DNA of 64,000 nt from SHVO01 sp041905795 (GCA_041905795.1 JAYRKL010000010.1:79217-143216), one strand, 5' to 3'; positions 18,070-27,520 are shown, counted from the stretch's first letter. Notes: generated by a model not told the origin, from the sequence alone. Program-made: numbers and translations.

Positions 18070-18888
18070 ATGGACGACGAGATCCAGGAAGAAGACGGCC
18101 TCGGCGAAGCGCCGCTGCAGGATGCGTCGCCGGGCCAGATCCGTGCGCTCGCCCGCGGGCTCGCGGTGCTGGAAGCTCTGAACCGTCAGCCGGGCGCGAC
18201 CGTCACCGAGATCGCCGGCGCCACCGGCCTCGCCCGCACCACCGCCTACCGGGTGCTGGAAACCCTGGCCGCCGCCGGCTACACCCAGCGCACCGGTGAC
18301 GAACGCTATTACCTGCTGGCCGGCGTGCACCGCCTGGCTGACGGCTTCGAGGATGAAGCCTGGATCGCCACCAAGGCCGCCCCCGCCACCGCGGTCTTGG
18401 CCAAGGACCTGGCCTGGCCGCTGATGCTGGCCACGCCCCATGGATCGGTCATGAAAGCCCATCGTCTCGGCGCCGGCGCGCCGGACGCCCTGTCTCCGCG
18501 CCTGTCGCTGACCAAGAGCGCCGCGGGCCTTGCCTATCTCGCCGCCATCGCCCCGGAGATGCGCGCCGCCCTGCTCAGCCTGGTGGACGCCGATCCCGCG
18601 GCGCTGGCGCCGGTGCTGGCGGAAACCCTCGCCCGGGGCGCGGCCAAGGTGGAGCGGGAAACCGATATCGGCCTCGCGGTGCCGGTGCGCCTGGGCGCCG
18701 CGGTCGTCGCCAGCCTGGGTGTCACCATCCCGCGCGCGGCCCTGGCCGATCCGGCCACGGCCCAGGCGCCCTCCATCGAACGGGTGATCGCCCTCCTGGC
18801 CCACGCCGCGACCGACATCGCCGCGGCGCTGCGCGACAACCTGCATGCCGCCGAGATCGCCCCCGCGCTCACCAAGCTCGAGGCTTAA
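18070..18888 (+). CDS. IclR family transcriptional regulator
   Basis: A 272-residue regulator. An N-terminal winged helix-turn-helix (ALARGLAVLEALNRQPGATVTEIAGATGLARTTAYRVLETL) is followed by an effector-binding domain of about 170 residues with LGVTIPRAA near the end. IclR proteins sense small aromatic or carboxylic metabolites. It faces away from the flavin reductase gene, sharing the 17971-18069 intergenic region, where the operator is expected. The start used is ATG 18070; the frame is open upstream only because it runs through the flavin reductase gene on the other strand. Confidence 0.87.
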   Translation: MDDEIQEEDGLGEAPLQDASPGQIRALARGLAVLEALNRQPGATVTEIAGATGLARTTAYRVLETLAAAGYTQRTGDERYYLLAGVHRLADGFEDEAWIATKAAPATAVLAKDLAWPLMLATPHGSVMKAHRLGAGAPDALSPRLSLTKSAAGLAYLAAIAPEMRAALLSLVDADPAALAPVLAETLARGAAKVERETDIGLAVPVRLGAAVVASLGVTIPRAALADPATAQAPSIERVIALLAHAATDIAAALRDNLHAAEIAPALTKLEA

Positions 18889-18892
18889 AAGA

Positions 18893-18924
18893 AAAAGGCC
18901 GCGTCCCCAAGGACGCGGCCTTTT
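18893..18924. terminator. Bidirectional Rho-independent terminator
   Basis: A perfect 14-bp stem (AAAAGGCCGCGTCC at 18893-18906 and GGACGCGGCCTTTT at 18911-18924) with loop CCAA. It lies between the converging IclR regulator and amino-acid permease genes and can end transcripts from both sides. Confidence 0.9.
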
Positions 18925-18940
18925 CCGGAACACGCGAGAG

Positions 18941-20512
18941 TTATTTCTTCTCGTCGATCCCGTGGACCTGGGCCTGCATGGCGCCGGGCAGCGGGCTGTC
19001 GTCGAGGATGTCCAATCCCTGGGCGATGCGCGAGTTCTTATAGCCGTAGAAGGCGTAGATCGCGGCCCCCAGCACCAAATAGCTGATCAGGATATAGGCC
19101 GGGATCGGGTCGCCCGAAGTGGCCTTGGTGATGATATCGATGATCAGCGGCGCCGCCATGACCGCGGCGAACACCACGCCGAGGATCGGCACCCACGCGC
19201 CGCCCGGGGCGCGGAACGGGCGATGCAGGTCCGGGCGGCTCTTGCGCAGCCACAGCACGCTCACGCACACCATCCCGAACGCGAACGCGGTCCCGAGGCT
19301 CACCAGGTCGCCCAGGATGGTGATGGGCAGCAGGGACGCCGCCACGGCGATCAGACTGCCCAGGAGGATGGTGCCGATCCACGGGGTGCGGAACTTGGGA
19401 TGGATCACCGCGAACATGCGCGGCAGCAGGCCGTCGCGGGCCATGGCGAAGAACACCCGCGACTGGCCGTAGGTCAGGATCAGCATCACCGACGACAGGC
19501 CGGCGATGGCGCCGATCTTGATAAAGAACGAGAACGTCGGCATGCCCATGCGGTCGACGGCGACGGCGATGGGCTCGGGGACCCCCAGCTGGTTGTAGGG
19601 CACGATGCCGGTCAGCACCGCGGCGACGATGATGTAGATCGCCGTGCAGACGAACAGCGAACCCAGGATGCCGATGGGCATGTCGCGCTGCGGGTTGCGC
19701 GCTTCCGAGGCGGCGGTGGATACCGCTTCAAATCCGACGTAGGCGAAGAAGATCACCGAGGCGGCGCGGAACACGCCGGGTACCCCATACCTGAAACCCC
19801 CTTCATTCTCGGGGATGAAGGGGGTCCAGTTGGCGGGTTCGATAAAGCCGACGCCGGCGAGCACAAACGCCACCAGCACGCCGACCTTGATGAACACGAT
19901 CACATTGTTGACCGCGGCGGATTCCGACACCCCGATCACCAGCAGCGCGGTCACCAGCAGGATGCCGCCGGCGGCGATGAGGTTGATGTTGTCGGTGGTC
20001 GCGAACACCAGGTGCCCGGTGGCGTCGGCCGCCGACTGGATGGTGGAACTGGCCAGTGACGCCGGGACCGCCAGGCCGACATCGGTCAGGAAACTTTTGA
20101 CGTAACCCGACCAGCCCACGGCGACGGTGGCGGCGGCGACGCCGTATTCCAGCACCAGCAGCCAGCCCATGGTCCAGGCCAGCACTTCGCCCATGGCGGC
20201 GTAGGAATAGGTATAGGCCGAACCGGCCACCGGCATGGTCGAGGCCAATTCGGCATAGCACAGGCCGGCGAAGGCGCAGGCCGTGCCGGCGATGACGAAG
20301 GACAACAGCACGGCGGGGCCCGCGAAGTTGGCGGCGGCGTTGCCGGTCATCACGTAAATGCCGGCGCCGATGATGCAGCCGATGCCGAGGAGGACGAGAT
20401 TGACCGGCCCCAGGGTGCGCTTGAGGCTGTGTTGATTGGCCTCGCGCTGCGCGCGGTCGACCGACTTCTTGATGAAAAGCCGGCTGCCGCCGCCCGTGGA
20501 TGCCTCAGCCAT
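18941..20512 (-). CDS. APC superfamily amino acid permease (cationic amino acid transporter type)
   Basis: A 523-residue inner-membrane permease with about 12-14 hydrophobic segments. The N-terminal LGPVNLVLLGIGCIIGAGIYVMTG is the substrate-binding unwound helix 1 of the APC superfamily, and FAYVGFEAVSTAASEARNPQRDMPIGI marks helix 6. The length and C-terminal segments fit the CAT/YfnA-like subgroup. Start chosen at ATG 20510-20512 (MAEASTGGG); the frame is open 41 codons further without similarity. The particular amino acid is unknown. Confidence 0.87.
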   Translation of the reverse strand: MAEASTGGGSRLFIKKSVDRAQREANQHSLKRTLGPVNLVLLGIGCIIGAGIYVMTGNAAANFAGPAVLLSFVIAGTACAFAGLCYAELASTMPVAGSAYTYSYAAMGEVLAWTMGWLLVLEYGVAAATVAVGWSGYVKSFLTDVGLAVPASLASSTIQSAADATGHLVFATTDNINLIAAGGILLVTALLVIGVSESAAVNNVIVFIKVGVLVAFVLAGVGFIEPANWTPFIPENEGGFRYGVPGVFRAASVIFFAYVGFEAVSTAASEARNPQRDMPIGILGSLFVCTAIYIIVAAVLTGIVPYNQLGVPEPIAVAVDRMGMPTFSFFIKIGAIAGLSSVMLILTYGQSRVFFAMARDGLLPRMFAVIHPKFRTPWIGTILLGSLIAVAASLLPITILGDLVSLGTAFAFGMVCVSVLWLRKSRPDLHRPFRAPGGAWVPILGVVFAAVMAAPLIIDIITKATSGDPIPAYILISYLVLGAAIYAFYGYKNSRIAQGLDILDDSPLPGAMQAQVHGIDEKK

Positions 20513-20756
20513 GAACGTCCCCTTAAAAAAATAAGCCCCGCCAAGGACGTTAGAGCATTTTTCGAACCAGGCAAACGCTCGGCAGCAGTTACCTAGCCGG
20601 CACGGCAGGGGCGGCAACAAGGGCTGCAACGGCACCCGGTGCCCGCCCCTAACCTATTCATTCCACTGAATTTTACGACTGGCACGCGGATTGCTTATGA
20701 AGACGGGAGAACGAACCGCCGAAGCGGCTCGAAGGTCATACGAAGGAATGTTGCCC

Positions 20757-21188
20757 ATGTCCGTGATCGATTTCATCGCCGCCCACCGCCGCTCCGACGC
20801 GAAGTCCGAAGGCTCGGCCGCCATCGCCGAAAAGCCGCGCGCCAGCGCTCTGGAGAAAGTGCGCGGCGGCAGTCTCACGGCCAGCCAGTTCACGCGTCAT
20901 ATCACGCACATCATCGAGGACGAGATGCGCCGCTCCCTGAAACGCCACGTCGACGTCATCGATCCCCTGGAACTCATCGACCTGGCGAAAATGATCGCCG
21001 AACAGAAGGCGAAATATATCGGTACGACCTTGGCCATCGCCTCCAACCGCCAGCCCATCACCGACGCCGAACTGGAGCAGCTCAAGAATTTCCGGGTCAA
21101 GATCCAGGAACTGGAAGCCGCCCACAACGAACTCAACGAAGCGATCGCCTCGCAATTGGTCGAAGTCAAAGGCGTCGTGAAAGAATAA
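20757..21188 (+). CDS. Conserved hypothetical cytosolic protein
   Basis: A 143-residue protein, not recognised as a named family. It is charged and helical, with a predicted coiled-coil-like C-terminal half (AELEQLKNFRVKIQELEAAHNELNEAI) and no signal peptide. The start at ATG 20757 (MSVIDFIAAHRR) has AAGGA nine bases upstream; an ATG at 20748 sits too close to that site. Flanked by non-coding DNA on both sides; 21189-21438 holds no gene that I can support. Confidence 0.6.
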   Translation: MSVIDFIAAHRRSDAKSEGSAAIAEKPRASALEKVRGGSLTASQFTRHITHIIEDEMRRSLKRHVDVIDPLELIDLAKMIAEQKAKYIGTTLAIASNRQPITDAELEQLKNFRVKIQELEAAHNELNEAIASQLVEVKGVVKE

Positions 21189-21438
21189 GCGCCCGTCCCC
21201 AGGCGCAACCGGATCGACGCGGGGACGCCCGCGTCACAAAGGTGACCAACGCCCCGAGTGCAAGCCAGAATGGTGCGCCTCGGGGTAATCTTTTTTGGAA
21301 AAGCCTTTTCGACATGGATTGCCCCGGTCGTGCTGGAAGCGCGCATCATTTACGTCGCGGAAGCGCGCGTCATTTAACGGCGGCCTTGCGCCGCCGGGCC
21401 GGGCAATGACAAGTATGGGGCGTGCCATAAGGACCAAC

Positions 21439-21780
21439 ATGCCCCTCACCATCTACCACAACCCCCGCTGCACCAAATCGCGGCAGACCCTGGATCTCCT
21501 CACCGCCAAGGGCCTTAAGCCCACGGTGGTGGAATACCTAAAGCACCCGCCGTCGGCGGCCGAACTCACGCGCATCATCGCCATGCTCGGCGTCCCGGCG
21601 CGCGACATCCTGCGCAAGGCCGAAGCCAACGACGCCGCCATCAACCCCGACAGCCTGACCGAGAAGGAGTTGATCGAGGCCATGGTGCGCAATCCCATCG
21701 TCATCGAGCGCCCCATCGTCGTCAACGGCGGCAAGGCCGCGCTCGGCCGCCCGCCGGAGAACGTGCTCAAGATACTCTGA
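21439..21780 (+). CDS. arsC: Arsenate reductase ArsC, glutaredoxin-coupled
   Basis: A 113-residue ArsC. The catalytic cysteine is in YHNPRCTKSRQTLDLL and the substrate arginines are present in the C-terminal NPIVIERPIVV segment. The enzyme reduces arsenate to arsenite using glutathione/glutaredoxin. The start at ATG 21439 gives the usual length; the frame is open about 48 codons upstream without similarity. The next gene, a protein phosphatase-like protein, begins two bases after the stop, with no arsenite exporter or ArsR nearby. Confidence 0.9.
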   Translation: MPLTIYHNPRCTKSRQTLDLLTAKGLKPTVVEYLKHPPSAAELTRIIAMLGVPARDILRKAEANDAAINPDSLTEKELIEAMVRNPIVIERPIVVNGGKAALGRPPENVLKIL

Positions 21781-21782
21781 CC

Positions 21783-22319
21783 ATGAAAACCAGCCTCACC
21801 CATCCGCTGCCGATCCCCGCGGTCGCCGCCGGCCGGGGCCGCCTCGGCATGTGCATGTGCCCGGGCAAGCAGCAGCCCCACGCCGCCACCGGCCCCTGGC
21901 ACCGGGACCTGGCGCTGGACATGGACGTCATCTCCGCCTTCGACGCCGCCATCGTCATTACCCTGATGGAGGCCGATGAACTGGAGACCGCGGTCGCCGC
22001 CACGGCGCTCAAGGCCGCGGTGGAAGGCCGGGGCATGACCTGGCTGCACCTGCCGATCCCGGACCTGAAGGCGCCGGCGGCGCTGTTCGAGGAGGGTTGG
22101 AAAACCCATGGGCCCGCGGTGCGCGCGGCGCTGGGTGAAGGCCGGAATGTGGTGGTTCACTGCCGCGGCGGACGCGGGCGTTCGGGACTCGTCGCCGCCC
22201 GCATCCTGGTGGAGATGGGAACCGAGCCGCGCGACGCCATCCTCGAGGTGCGCAAGGCCAATCCGCTGGCGATCGAAACGCCGGTCCAGGAAGAGCACGT
22301 GAAGGGCTTGAGACCCTAA
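21783..22319 (+). CDS. Dual-specificity/tyrosine phosphatase-like protein (CDKN3-like)
   Basis: A 178-residue cysteine-dependent phosphatase. The signature HCRGGRGRSG (His126, Cys127, Arg133) is the CX5R phosphate-binding loop, and the general acid is probably Asp94 in LPIPDLKAP. The N-terminus contains LGMCMCPGKQ, a GlyMetCys-rich stretch often seen in CDKN3-like bacterial phosphatases. It starts two bases after arsC and so is translationally coupled to it. Its stop overlaps the stop of the convergent gene at 22316. The substrate is unknown. Confidence 0.8.
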   Translation: MKTSLTHPLPIPAVAAGRGRLGMCMCPGKQQPHAATGPWHRDLALDMDVISAFDAAIVITLMEADELETAVAATALKAAVEGRGMTWLHLPIPDLKAPAALFEEGWKTHGPAVRAALGEGRNVVVHCRGGRGRSGLVAARILVEMGTEPRDAILEVRKANPLAIETPVQEEHVKGLRP

Positions 22320-23338
22320 AGATCCAACTTCGCCTCTTTCAGCATGTTGAGGTTGTCCTCAATGGTGAAGAGGTTGTGGTAGATCGTGTCCTTGAAGAAG
22401 TTGTACTTCTGCTCAAGGGTTGAATCGCGCCGGCGGCCGCGGTCGTCCCAGAAGCGCTTGCGCCAGTCGTTGATCTTGATCTGCCAGAAACACACGATCA
22501 TGCCGATGGCGCGGTAGTGCACTTCCACGCTCTCGCGCATGGACTTGAACTTCTCGGGGGTGATCTCGTCGAAGAATCGTTCGACCTTGTGGAACAGGTC
22601 GAAATAGCCGTTCAAGGTAAGGATGGTCTGGCGCCCGTTGTCGAGCGCCGTCTGGGTCTCTTCCTTGATGCCCGGAAAGCGGCTGCCCAGGCCCGGCTGG
22701 TCGTGCAGCTTCTTCACATCCACCAGCATTTCACGCAGGTCCGCCAGCATCGAGTCATAGATGCGCTGATAGTAGGAGATCGCCAGGATGATTTCCGACA
22801 GCTTGGAGATATAGACCACGATCTCGGTGGGCTCGATGCGCAGTTTGCCGGCGATTTCGATTAGGTTCCTGAGCACCGCGCCGCGGTTGGCGCCCTCCAG
22901 GATGGAGGACAGCGACGAGCGCCCGGTGATCTTCACGTCGGTACCGTCGAGGATGGCTTTCAACAGCCCGCGCGAATAGTTGCTCATATACTGCTGTAGG
23001 CGCTCGGCTTCCCGGGGCGGGATCTTGATCTGTTCCAGCTCGGCGTCGGACAGGTAATCGTTGAGCGCCGCACGCACCGAGTAGACGTCGAAGCTGCGCG
23101 CGCTCATCAGCGCCACCAGACGGCGGCGGTCGTGCTCGTTAAGGCCCAGTTCGCTGATGACCTCCGAGGCGGTGCGGATACCGATACCGACCCCGTTGGC
23201 ATTGAACATATCGACGACGGGTTTCAGATCGTGCAGCAGCACGACCTTCGAGCCGGCCAGGGTCTTGCTGTCGAAAATCGCCCACTTGTTGAGCGGCATC
23301 TCGAAGAAGATGTCGATGGGTTCGGGCTTTTTTACCAT
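22316..23338 (-). CDS. Conserved hypothetical protein (340 aa)
   Basis: A 340-residue soluble protein that I cannot assign to a characterised family. It is rich in charged helices, lacks a signal peptide or membrane segments, and is lower in Ala/Gly than its neighbours, with many Ile, Lys, Tyr and Asn residues (for example SEIILAISYYQRIYDSMLADLREML). Long regular helices suggest a coiled-coil or helical-bundle structural role. The ATG at 23336-23338 and stop at 22316-22318 are unambiguous. Confidence 0.7.
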   Translation of the reverse strand: MVKKPEPIDIFFEMPLNKWAIFDSKTLAGSKVVLLHDLKPVVDMFNANGVGIGIRTASEVISELGLNEHDRRRLVALMSARSFDVYSVRAALNDYLSDAELEQIKIPPREAERLQQYMSNYSRGLLKAILDGTDVKITGRSSLSSILEGANRGAVLRNLIEIAGKLRIEPTEIVVYISKLSEIILAISYYQRIYDSMLADLREMLVDVKKLHDQPGLGSRFPGIKEETQTALDNGRQTILTLNGYFDLFHKVERFFDEITPEKFKSMRESVEVHYRAIGMIVCFWQIKINDWRKRFWDDRGRRRDSTLEQKYNFFKDTIYHNLFTIEDNLNMLKEAKLDL

Positions 23339-23425
23339 GTCCGGCGGCGCAAGAGGGTGAGCGGACGATAGTGAGTCAAAGCGATGAACAAAACCTTACG
23401 GTTAAGGCTTTCTATACCAGCCCGG

Positions 23426-23848
23426 CTATACCAGCCTGGTGCGGATCTTGATTTCCCCGGCGAGGGTCTTGTGCACCGGGCATTTGCCGGCGATCTCCAG
23501 CAACCTTGCGCGCATCTCGGCGTCCAGCGGACCCTCCAGGGTGATCTCGCGAGTTATTTCCTCAACCTCGCCTTCCGTGGAGTTGCAATCGGGGCAGTCG
23601 GCGGCCTTGACCTTGCGCCGGGACAGCCGGACCGAGACATGCTCCAGCGGCCATTGCTTGCGGGCGGCGTAGAGCTTCACGGTCATGGCGGTGCAGGCGC
23701 CCAGGCCCGCCAGCAGGAATTCATGGGGCGCCGGGCCCAACTCCTGGCCGCCGATGGCCTTGACCTCGTCGGCGATCAGCCGGTGATCGCCGACCGCGAT
23801 CTCCATCGTCAGTTTATCGCCGGTATCTTTGACCACCACGTCGGACAT
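23426..23848 (-). CDS. OsmC/Ohr family peroxiredoxin-like protein
   Basis: A 140-residue OsmC-like protein. The two redox cysteines of the family are visible, one in LLAGLGACTAMTVKLYA and the other in AGKCPVHKTL. An extra CPDC pair at about residues 84-87 is not part of the standard motif. OsmC/Ohr proteins reduce organic hydroperoxides using these two cysteines. The middle segment LEHVSVRLSRRKV is also typical. It is divergent from the NUDIX gene 44 bases away. Confidence 0.87.
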   Translation of the reverse strand: MSDVVVKDTGDKLTMEIAVGDHRLIADEVKAIGGQELGPAPHEFLLAGLGACTAMTVKLYAARKQWPLEHVSVRLSRRKVKAADCPDCNSTEGEVEEITREITLEGPLDAEMRARLLEIAGKCPVHKTLAGEIKIRTRLV

Positions 23849-23892
23849 GCGGGACTCCCGTTCGAACCAGGGAGCATGATACTGCTAGCCCT

Positions 23893-24522
23893 ATGGATCC
23901 GACACCAGCCCTCCTGACCCCGCCAGCGGGCAAACCCGACATCCGCCTCAAGACCACGGTCTTTCAGGGCTACTTCCGCATCGACGCCTATGAACTCAGC
24001 CACCCCACCTTCGACGGCGGCATGACCGCGGTCATGCGCCGCGAGGTGTTCGAGCGCGGCCACGCGGTGGCGATCCTGCCCTATGACCCGGTGCGCCGCG
24101 AATGCGTGATGATCCAGCAGTTCCGCATCGGCGCCTATGCCGGCGGCATGAACCCCTGGCAGATCGAGGTCGCTGCCGGGATCATCGAGCCAGGCGAGAC
24201 CCCGGAAAACGTCGCCGCCCGCGAGACCCTTGAGGAAACCGGCTGCACCGTCACCGCGCTGTGGCCCATGCACCACTATCTGGTGAGCCCCGGCGGCGCC
24301 ACCGAGAGCACCAGGCTCTACCTGGGCCGGATTTCCACCGCCAATGCCGGCGGCATCTTCGGTGTCGCCACGGAACACGAGGTGATCCGCGCCGTGGTGG
24401 TGACCGAGGACGAGCTGCGCGCCCTGCTGGACCAGGGCCGCTTCGAGAACGCCGCCAGCCTGATCGCCGTCCAGTGGTTCTTCCTCAATCGCGACAAGAT
24501 CCTCGCCGCATGGAGCACCTGA
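23893..24522 (+). CDS. NUDIX hydrolase, ADP-ribose pyrophosphatase type
   Basis: A 209-residue NUDIX enzyme. The Nudix box is complete: G-I-I-E-P-G-E-T-P-E-N-V-A-A-R-E-T-L-E-E-T-G, with the catalytic REXXEE. The N-terminal strand pattern and VAILPYDPVRRECVMIQQFR resemble the NudF/ADPRase group, which cleaves ADP-ribose to AMP and ribose-5-phosphate. Its stop overlaps the start of the sulfurtransferase gene by one base (TGATG), indicating coupled translation. Confidence 0.87.
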   Translation: MDPTPALLTPPAGKPDIRLKTTVFQGYFRIDAYELSHPTFDGGMTAVMRREVFERGHAVAILPYDPVRRECVMIQQFRIGAYAGGMNPWQIEVAAGIIEPGETPENVAARETLEETGCTVTALWPMHHYLVSPGGATESTRLYLGRISTANAGGIFGVATEHEVIRAVVVTEDELRALLDQGRFENAASLIAVQWFFLNRDKILAAWST

Positions 24523-25385
24523 TGAGCACACCCATTCTGGTCGACACCGCCTGGCTCGCCGCGCATCTCGGCGATCCTAACCTGCGCATTCTCGACGCCA
24601 GCTACTTCGTCCCCGGCGGCATCGCCCCGGCCCTGGAGCAGTACGCCAAGGCCCATATCCCCGGCGCACAATTCTTCAACATCAACGACGTCGCCGACCC
24701 CGCGGGCAAGAAGGAACATGCGTTTCCCTCCAGCGCCATATTCGCCGCGAAGGTCGGCGCGCTCGGCATCGGCAACCAGCACCACGTCGTCGCCTACGAT
24801 CACATGGGCGGCGCGCTGGCCGCGGCCCGGGTGTGGTTCATGTTCAAGGCTTTTGGCCATGAGGCCGTGAGCGTGCTCGATGGCGGCCGCGAGAAGTGGA
24901 CCAAGGAAGGCCGGGCGATGAACACGGCCGTGCCGCAGTTCGCCGCCGCCGCCTTCCACGCCAAATCGGCCGAGGACCGCGTCGTGTCCCAGGCCGATAT
25001 GCTGCGCCTGGCGCTGGCCACCGACCAGAGCCGCCAGATGCTGGACGCACGCTCGGCCGGCCGCTTCGCCGGCACCGAGCCTGAGCCGCGCGCCGGCCTG
25101 CGCTCGGGCCACATCCCGCACAGCCGCAACCTGCCGTTCCTCAGCCTGCTTCAGGGCGACAGCAAGACCTGGAAAGACCCGGCCGCCATCAAGGCCGCCT
25201 TCGACGCCGCCGGCATCGACCTGACCCAGCCGCTGGTGACGACCTGCGGTTCCGGCGTCTCCGCCTGCACCCTGGCGCTCGGCGCGGCCCTGGCGGGCAA
25301 GACCGACACCGCGATTTACGACGGCAGCTGGGTGGAATGGGGTGCCGACGCCGGATTGCCTCTCGAGACCGGCCCGGCCAGATAA
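24522..25385 (+). CDS. sseA: 3-Mercaptopyruvate sulfurtransferase (rhodanese family)
   Basis: A 287-residue protein with two rhodanese domains. The active-site loop is CGSGVSA near residue 235, the form seen in 3-mercaptopyruvate sulfurtransferases rather than thiosulfate sulfurtransferases. Also typical are HIPGAQFFNINDVADP in domain 1 and DARSAGRFAGTEPEPRAGLRSGHIPHSRNLPF in domain 2. It moves sulfur from mercaptopyruvate to thiol acceptors. The ATG overlaps the NUDIX stop. The following 25386-25728 shows no gene that I can support. Confidence 0.88.
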   Translation: MSTPILVDTAWLAAHLGDPNLRILDASYFVPGGIAPALEQYAKAHIPGAQFFNINDVADPAGKKEHAFPSSAIFAAKVGALGIGNQHHVVAYDHMGGALAAARVWFMFKAFGHEAVSVLDGGREKWTKEGRAMNTAVPQFAAAAFHAKSAEDRVVSQADMLRLALATDQSRQMLDARSAGRFAGTEPEPRAGLRSGHIPHSRNLPFLSLLQGDSKTWKDPAAIKAAFDAAGIDLTQPLVTTCGSGVSACTLALGAALAGKTDTAIYDGSWVEWGADAGLPLETGPAR

Positions 25386-25728
25386 TCCATCCTTCGGCCG
25401 CGCGGAGCCTTACGGCATCGCCAAACAGATCGGCGGCCGGGTCCGGCTCCGTCGTACGCATCTTGGCCGCTTCCGAGAAGAATGCCGAAGTCAGAATTGT
25501 GACGGGATCGCCAGAATGGCCGCTCCCGCCGGAGCGGCCTTTCTCCTTCATTTCAGGGCCTTTCTCCGTCCGAGCGAACCCAGACGTAAAAAGGCAACAC
25601 CCCATGAAATTCGCGTGAGGGACCGTGCGCGTGCTTGCCCGGCTCTACCCTGGGATTTTCCGGACGTGATAACCTTCTTCTCCAGGTCGTATCACCTCGT
25701 CGGGATCAAGGCCCCGTAGACCAAGGTC

Positions 25729-26505
25729 ATGTTCGCGCTCACCCGTTCCATCGCGCTTCCGGTCGCCGCGGTGGTGTTGCTCTCCTTCTCCGGAACCGGC
25801 TTCGCCGCCGAGGCGGCGCGCAAGGCGGACCCTACCCTGGTGGAGCTTCAGCGCGCGCTCGACGCCGTCGCACGTGATGCCAAGTCCGGTGATTCGCTGG
25901 ACAACGCCTATGAACTCCTGGCCCTGGCCGACACCGCCCAGCAATTGAAGGCCGCGCAGATCGCCGCCGGCGCCGGCAACGCTTTCTCCGACCTGGTGCG
26001 CCGCGCCACCGCCGGCGCCCTGAAACCCGGCAGCGCCACCGCCCGCGACACGCTCGATCAATTTGTCGACCTGCGCGCCGCCGCCTACAGCGTGCCGGCC
26101 GTCCAGGGCGCCCTCGATGACGGGCTCAAGGCCCTGTTCCCGGCCGTGGCCGGCAGCATCGAAAAGCGTATCGTCACCGCCGCCACCTTCGAGGAAAAGC
26201 TCGACGCCGCCGGTGAACTGGCGGCGATCCAGGGCTCGGCGGTGCAGGTCAAGATGCCCGCCGCCGCCCATGACCTGGGCGCCGCTTTCGACAGCAGCAT
26301 CACCACCTTGCGCAAAAGCGTCGATGCCGAAGATGACGCCGCAGTGAAGACCCGTCAGGTCGCCGCCCTGGACAGCGCGCTCAAGGCCCGTGACGAACAT
26401 CTGAAGGACGCCGCCGCCAACACCATCGATATCATGGGCGAACGCATACAGGCCTCCCCGGGTGAAGGCGCCTCGGGCCGCCAGGCCACGTCTTCGAAAA
26501 ATTGA
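25729..26505 (+). CDS. Secreted hypothetical protein, alanine-rich
   Basis: A 258-residue protein with a signal peptide (residues 1-26, ending FAA-E) and an alanine-rich helical mature part. No known domain was recognised. A periplasmic location is likely from the signal sequence. It ends two bases inside the next gene's start region, which would be read from TTG 26502. The gene has the codon use of its neighbours. Confidence 0.62.
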   Translation: MFALTRSIALPVAAVVLLSFSGTGFAAEAARKADPTLVELQRALDAVARDAKSGDSLDNAYELLALADTAQQLKAAQIAAGAGNAFSDLVRRATAGALKPGSATARDTLDQFVDLRAAAYSVPAVQGALDDGLKALFPAVAGSIEKRIVTAATFEEKLDAAGELAAIQGSAVQVKMPAAAHDLGAAFDSSITTLRKSVDAEDDAAVKTRQVAALDSALKARDEHLKDAAANTIDIMGERIQASPGEGASGRQATSSKN

Positions 26506-27491
26506 GTCCCCTGTTCACCGCCGGCCGTCCCGTGCGGCCGCATATGCCGTTTCGCCCTCGTTTCCCGTGGCTCACCGGCGATTTGCAGACCTTGCGCAAC
26601 AATCTGGTTGGCGGCGCCCCGACACCGCCGCCGGGCCTGCGCCTTTCCCTGCCGCTCCGCGACGGCACCCCCGACGCCCTCACCGGCGTTCTGCACAAAC
26701 CCGCGTTGGATACCCATAAGCCCCTGGTCATCCTGATCCACGGCCTTACCGGCGACGAGGACAGTGCCAATATCGTCACCAGCGCCGCCTGGCATCTCAG
26801 CCGTGGATATCCTGTGCTGCGCCTCAACCTGCGCGGCGCGGGTCCGTCGCTCGCCCAATCGGAGAAGCGCTACCACGCCGGCGCCAGCGCGGACGTGCGG
26901 GCCGCGCTCGCGTCCCTGCCCGCGGATCTCGCAGGCAACGGCTTACTCGTCGCCGGCACCTCGCTCGGCGGCAATGTCGTGCTGAAATTGCTGGCGGAAG
27001 GCTGCGATGGCGTCATCGCCGCCGCCGCCATCTCCGCGCCCATCGACCTCGCAGCGTCGCAATTGCGGATCATGGCACCGCGCAACGCGGTCTATCACCG
27101 CCACCTGCTCACCGCCATGAAGGCCGACGCCGCCCGCTCGTCCGGCGAACACGGCGCGCTCTACAAGGCCAACGCGGCGCGCATTCATTCCATCTATGAC
27201 TTTGACGATCTGGTGGTGGCCCCCGCCCACGGCTTCGCCGGAGCCGGTGACTATTACCGCCGCTGCTCGTCCGCGCCCCTGCTGGATCGGATCACCATCC
27301 CCACCCTGGTCATCCACGCCGGCGACGACCCCTGGATTCCGGCCGCCGTCTACCGTTCGCGGGCGTGGTCCGATAGAGGTCCGGCTCTGGTGATGCCCGC
27401 CGGCGGCGGCCACGTCGGTTTCCACGGCGCGGACCATCCCGTGCCCTGGCACAATCACGTCATTGCGAATTTCTTCGAGAGCGTGCTTTAA
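26502..27491 (+). CDS. Alpha/beta hydrolase, YheT family
   Basis: A 329-residue alpha/beta hydrolase. The oxyanion segment VILIHGLTGDEDS, the nucleophile elbow G-T-S-L-G-G-N, the acid region VIHAGDDPWIP and the histidine in GGGHVGFHG follow the order of YheT-type hydrolases (COG0429). The N-terminal FRPRFPWLTGDLQTL is the family's lead-in. The frame opens at TTG 26502, coupled to the preceding stop; ATG 26544 is an alternative that would drop 14 residues. The substrate is unknown, probably an ester. Confidence 0.82.
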   Translation: MSPLFTAGRPVRPHMPFRPRFPWLTGDLQTLRNNLVGGAPTPPPGLRLSLPLRDGTPDALTGVLHKPALDTHKPLVILIHGLTGDEDSANIVTSAAWHLSRGYPVLRLNLRGAGPSLAQSEKRYHAGASADVRAALASLPADLAGNGLLVAGTSLGGNVVLKLLAEGCDGVIAAAAISAPIDLAASQLRIMAPRNAVYHRHLLTAMKADAARSSGEHGALYKANAARIHSIYDFDDLVVAPAHGFAGAGDYYRRCSSAPLLDRITIPTLVIHAGDDPWIPAAVYRSRAWSDRGPALVMPAGGGHVGFHGADHPVPWHNHVIANFFESVL

Positions 27492-27520
27492 AAGAACATC
27501 ATTTCAGGAGGGGAACGCAC

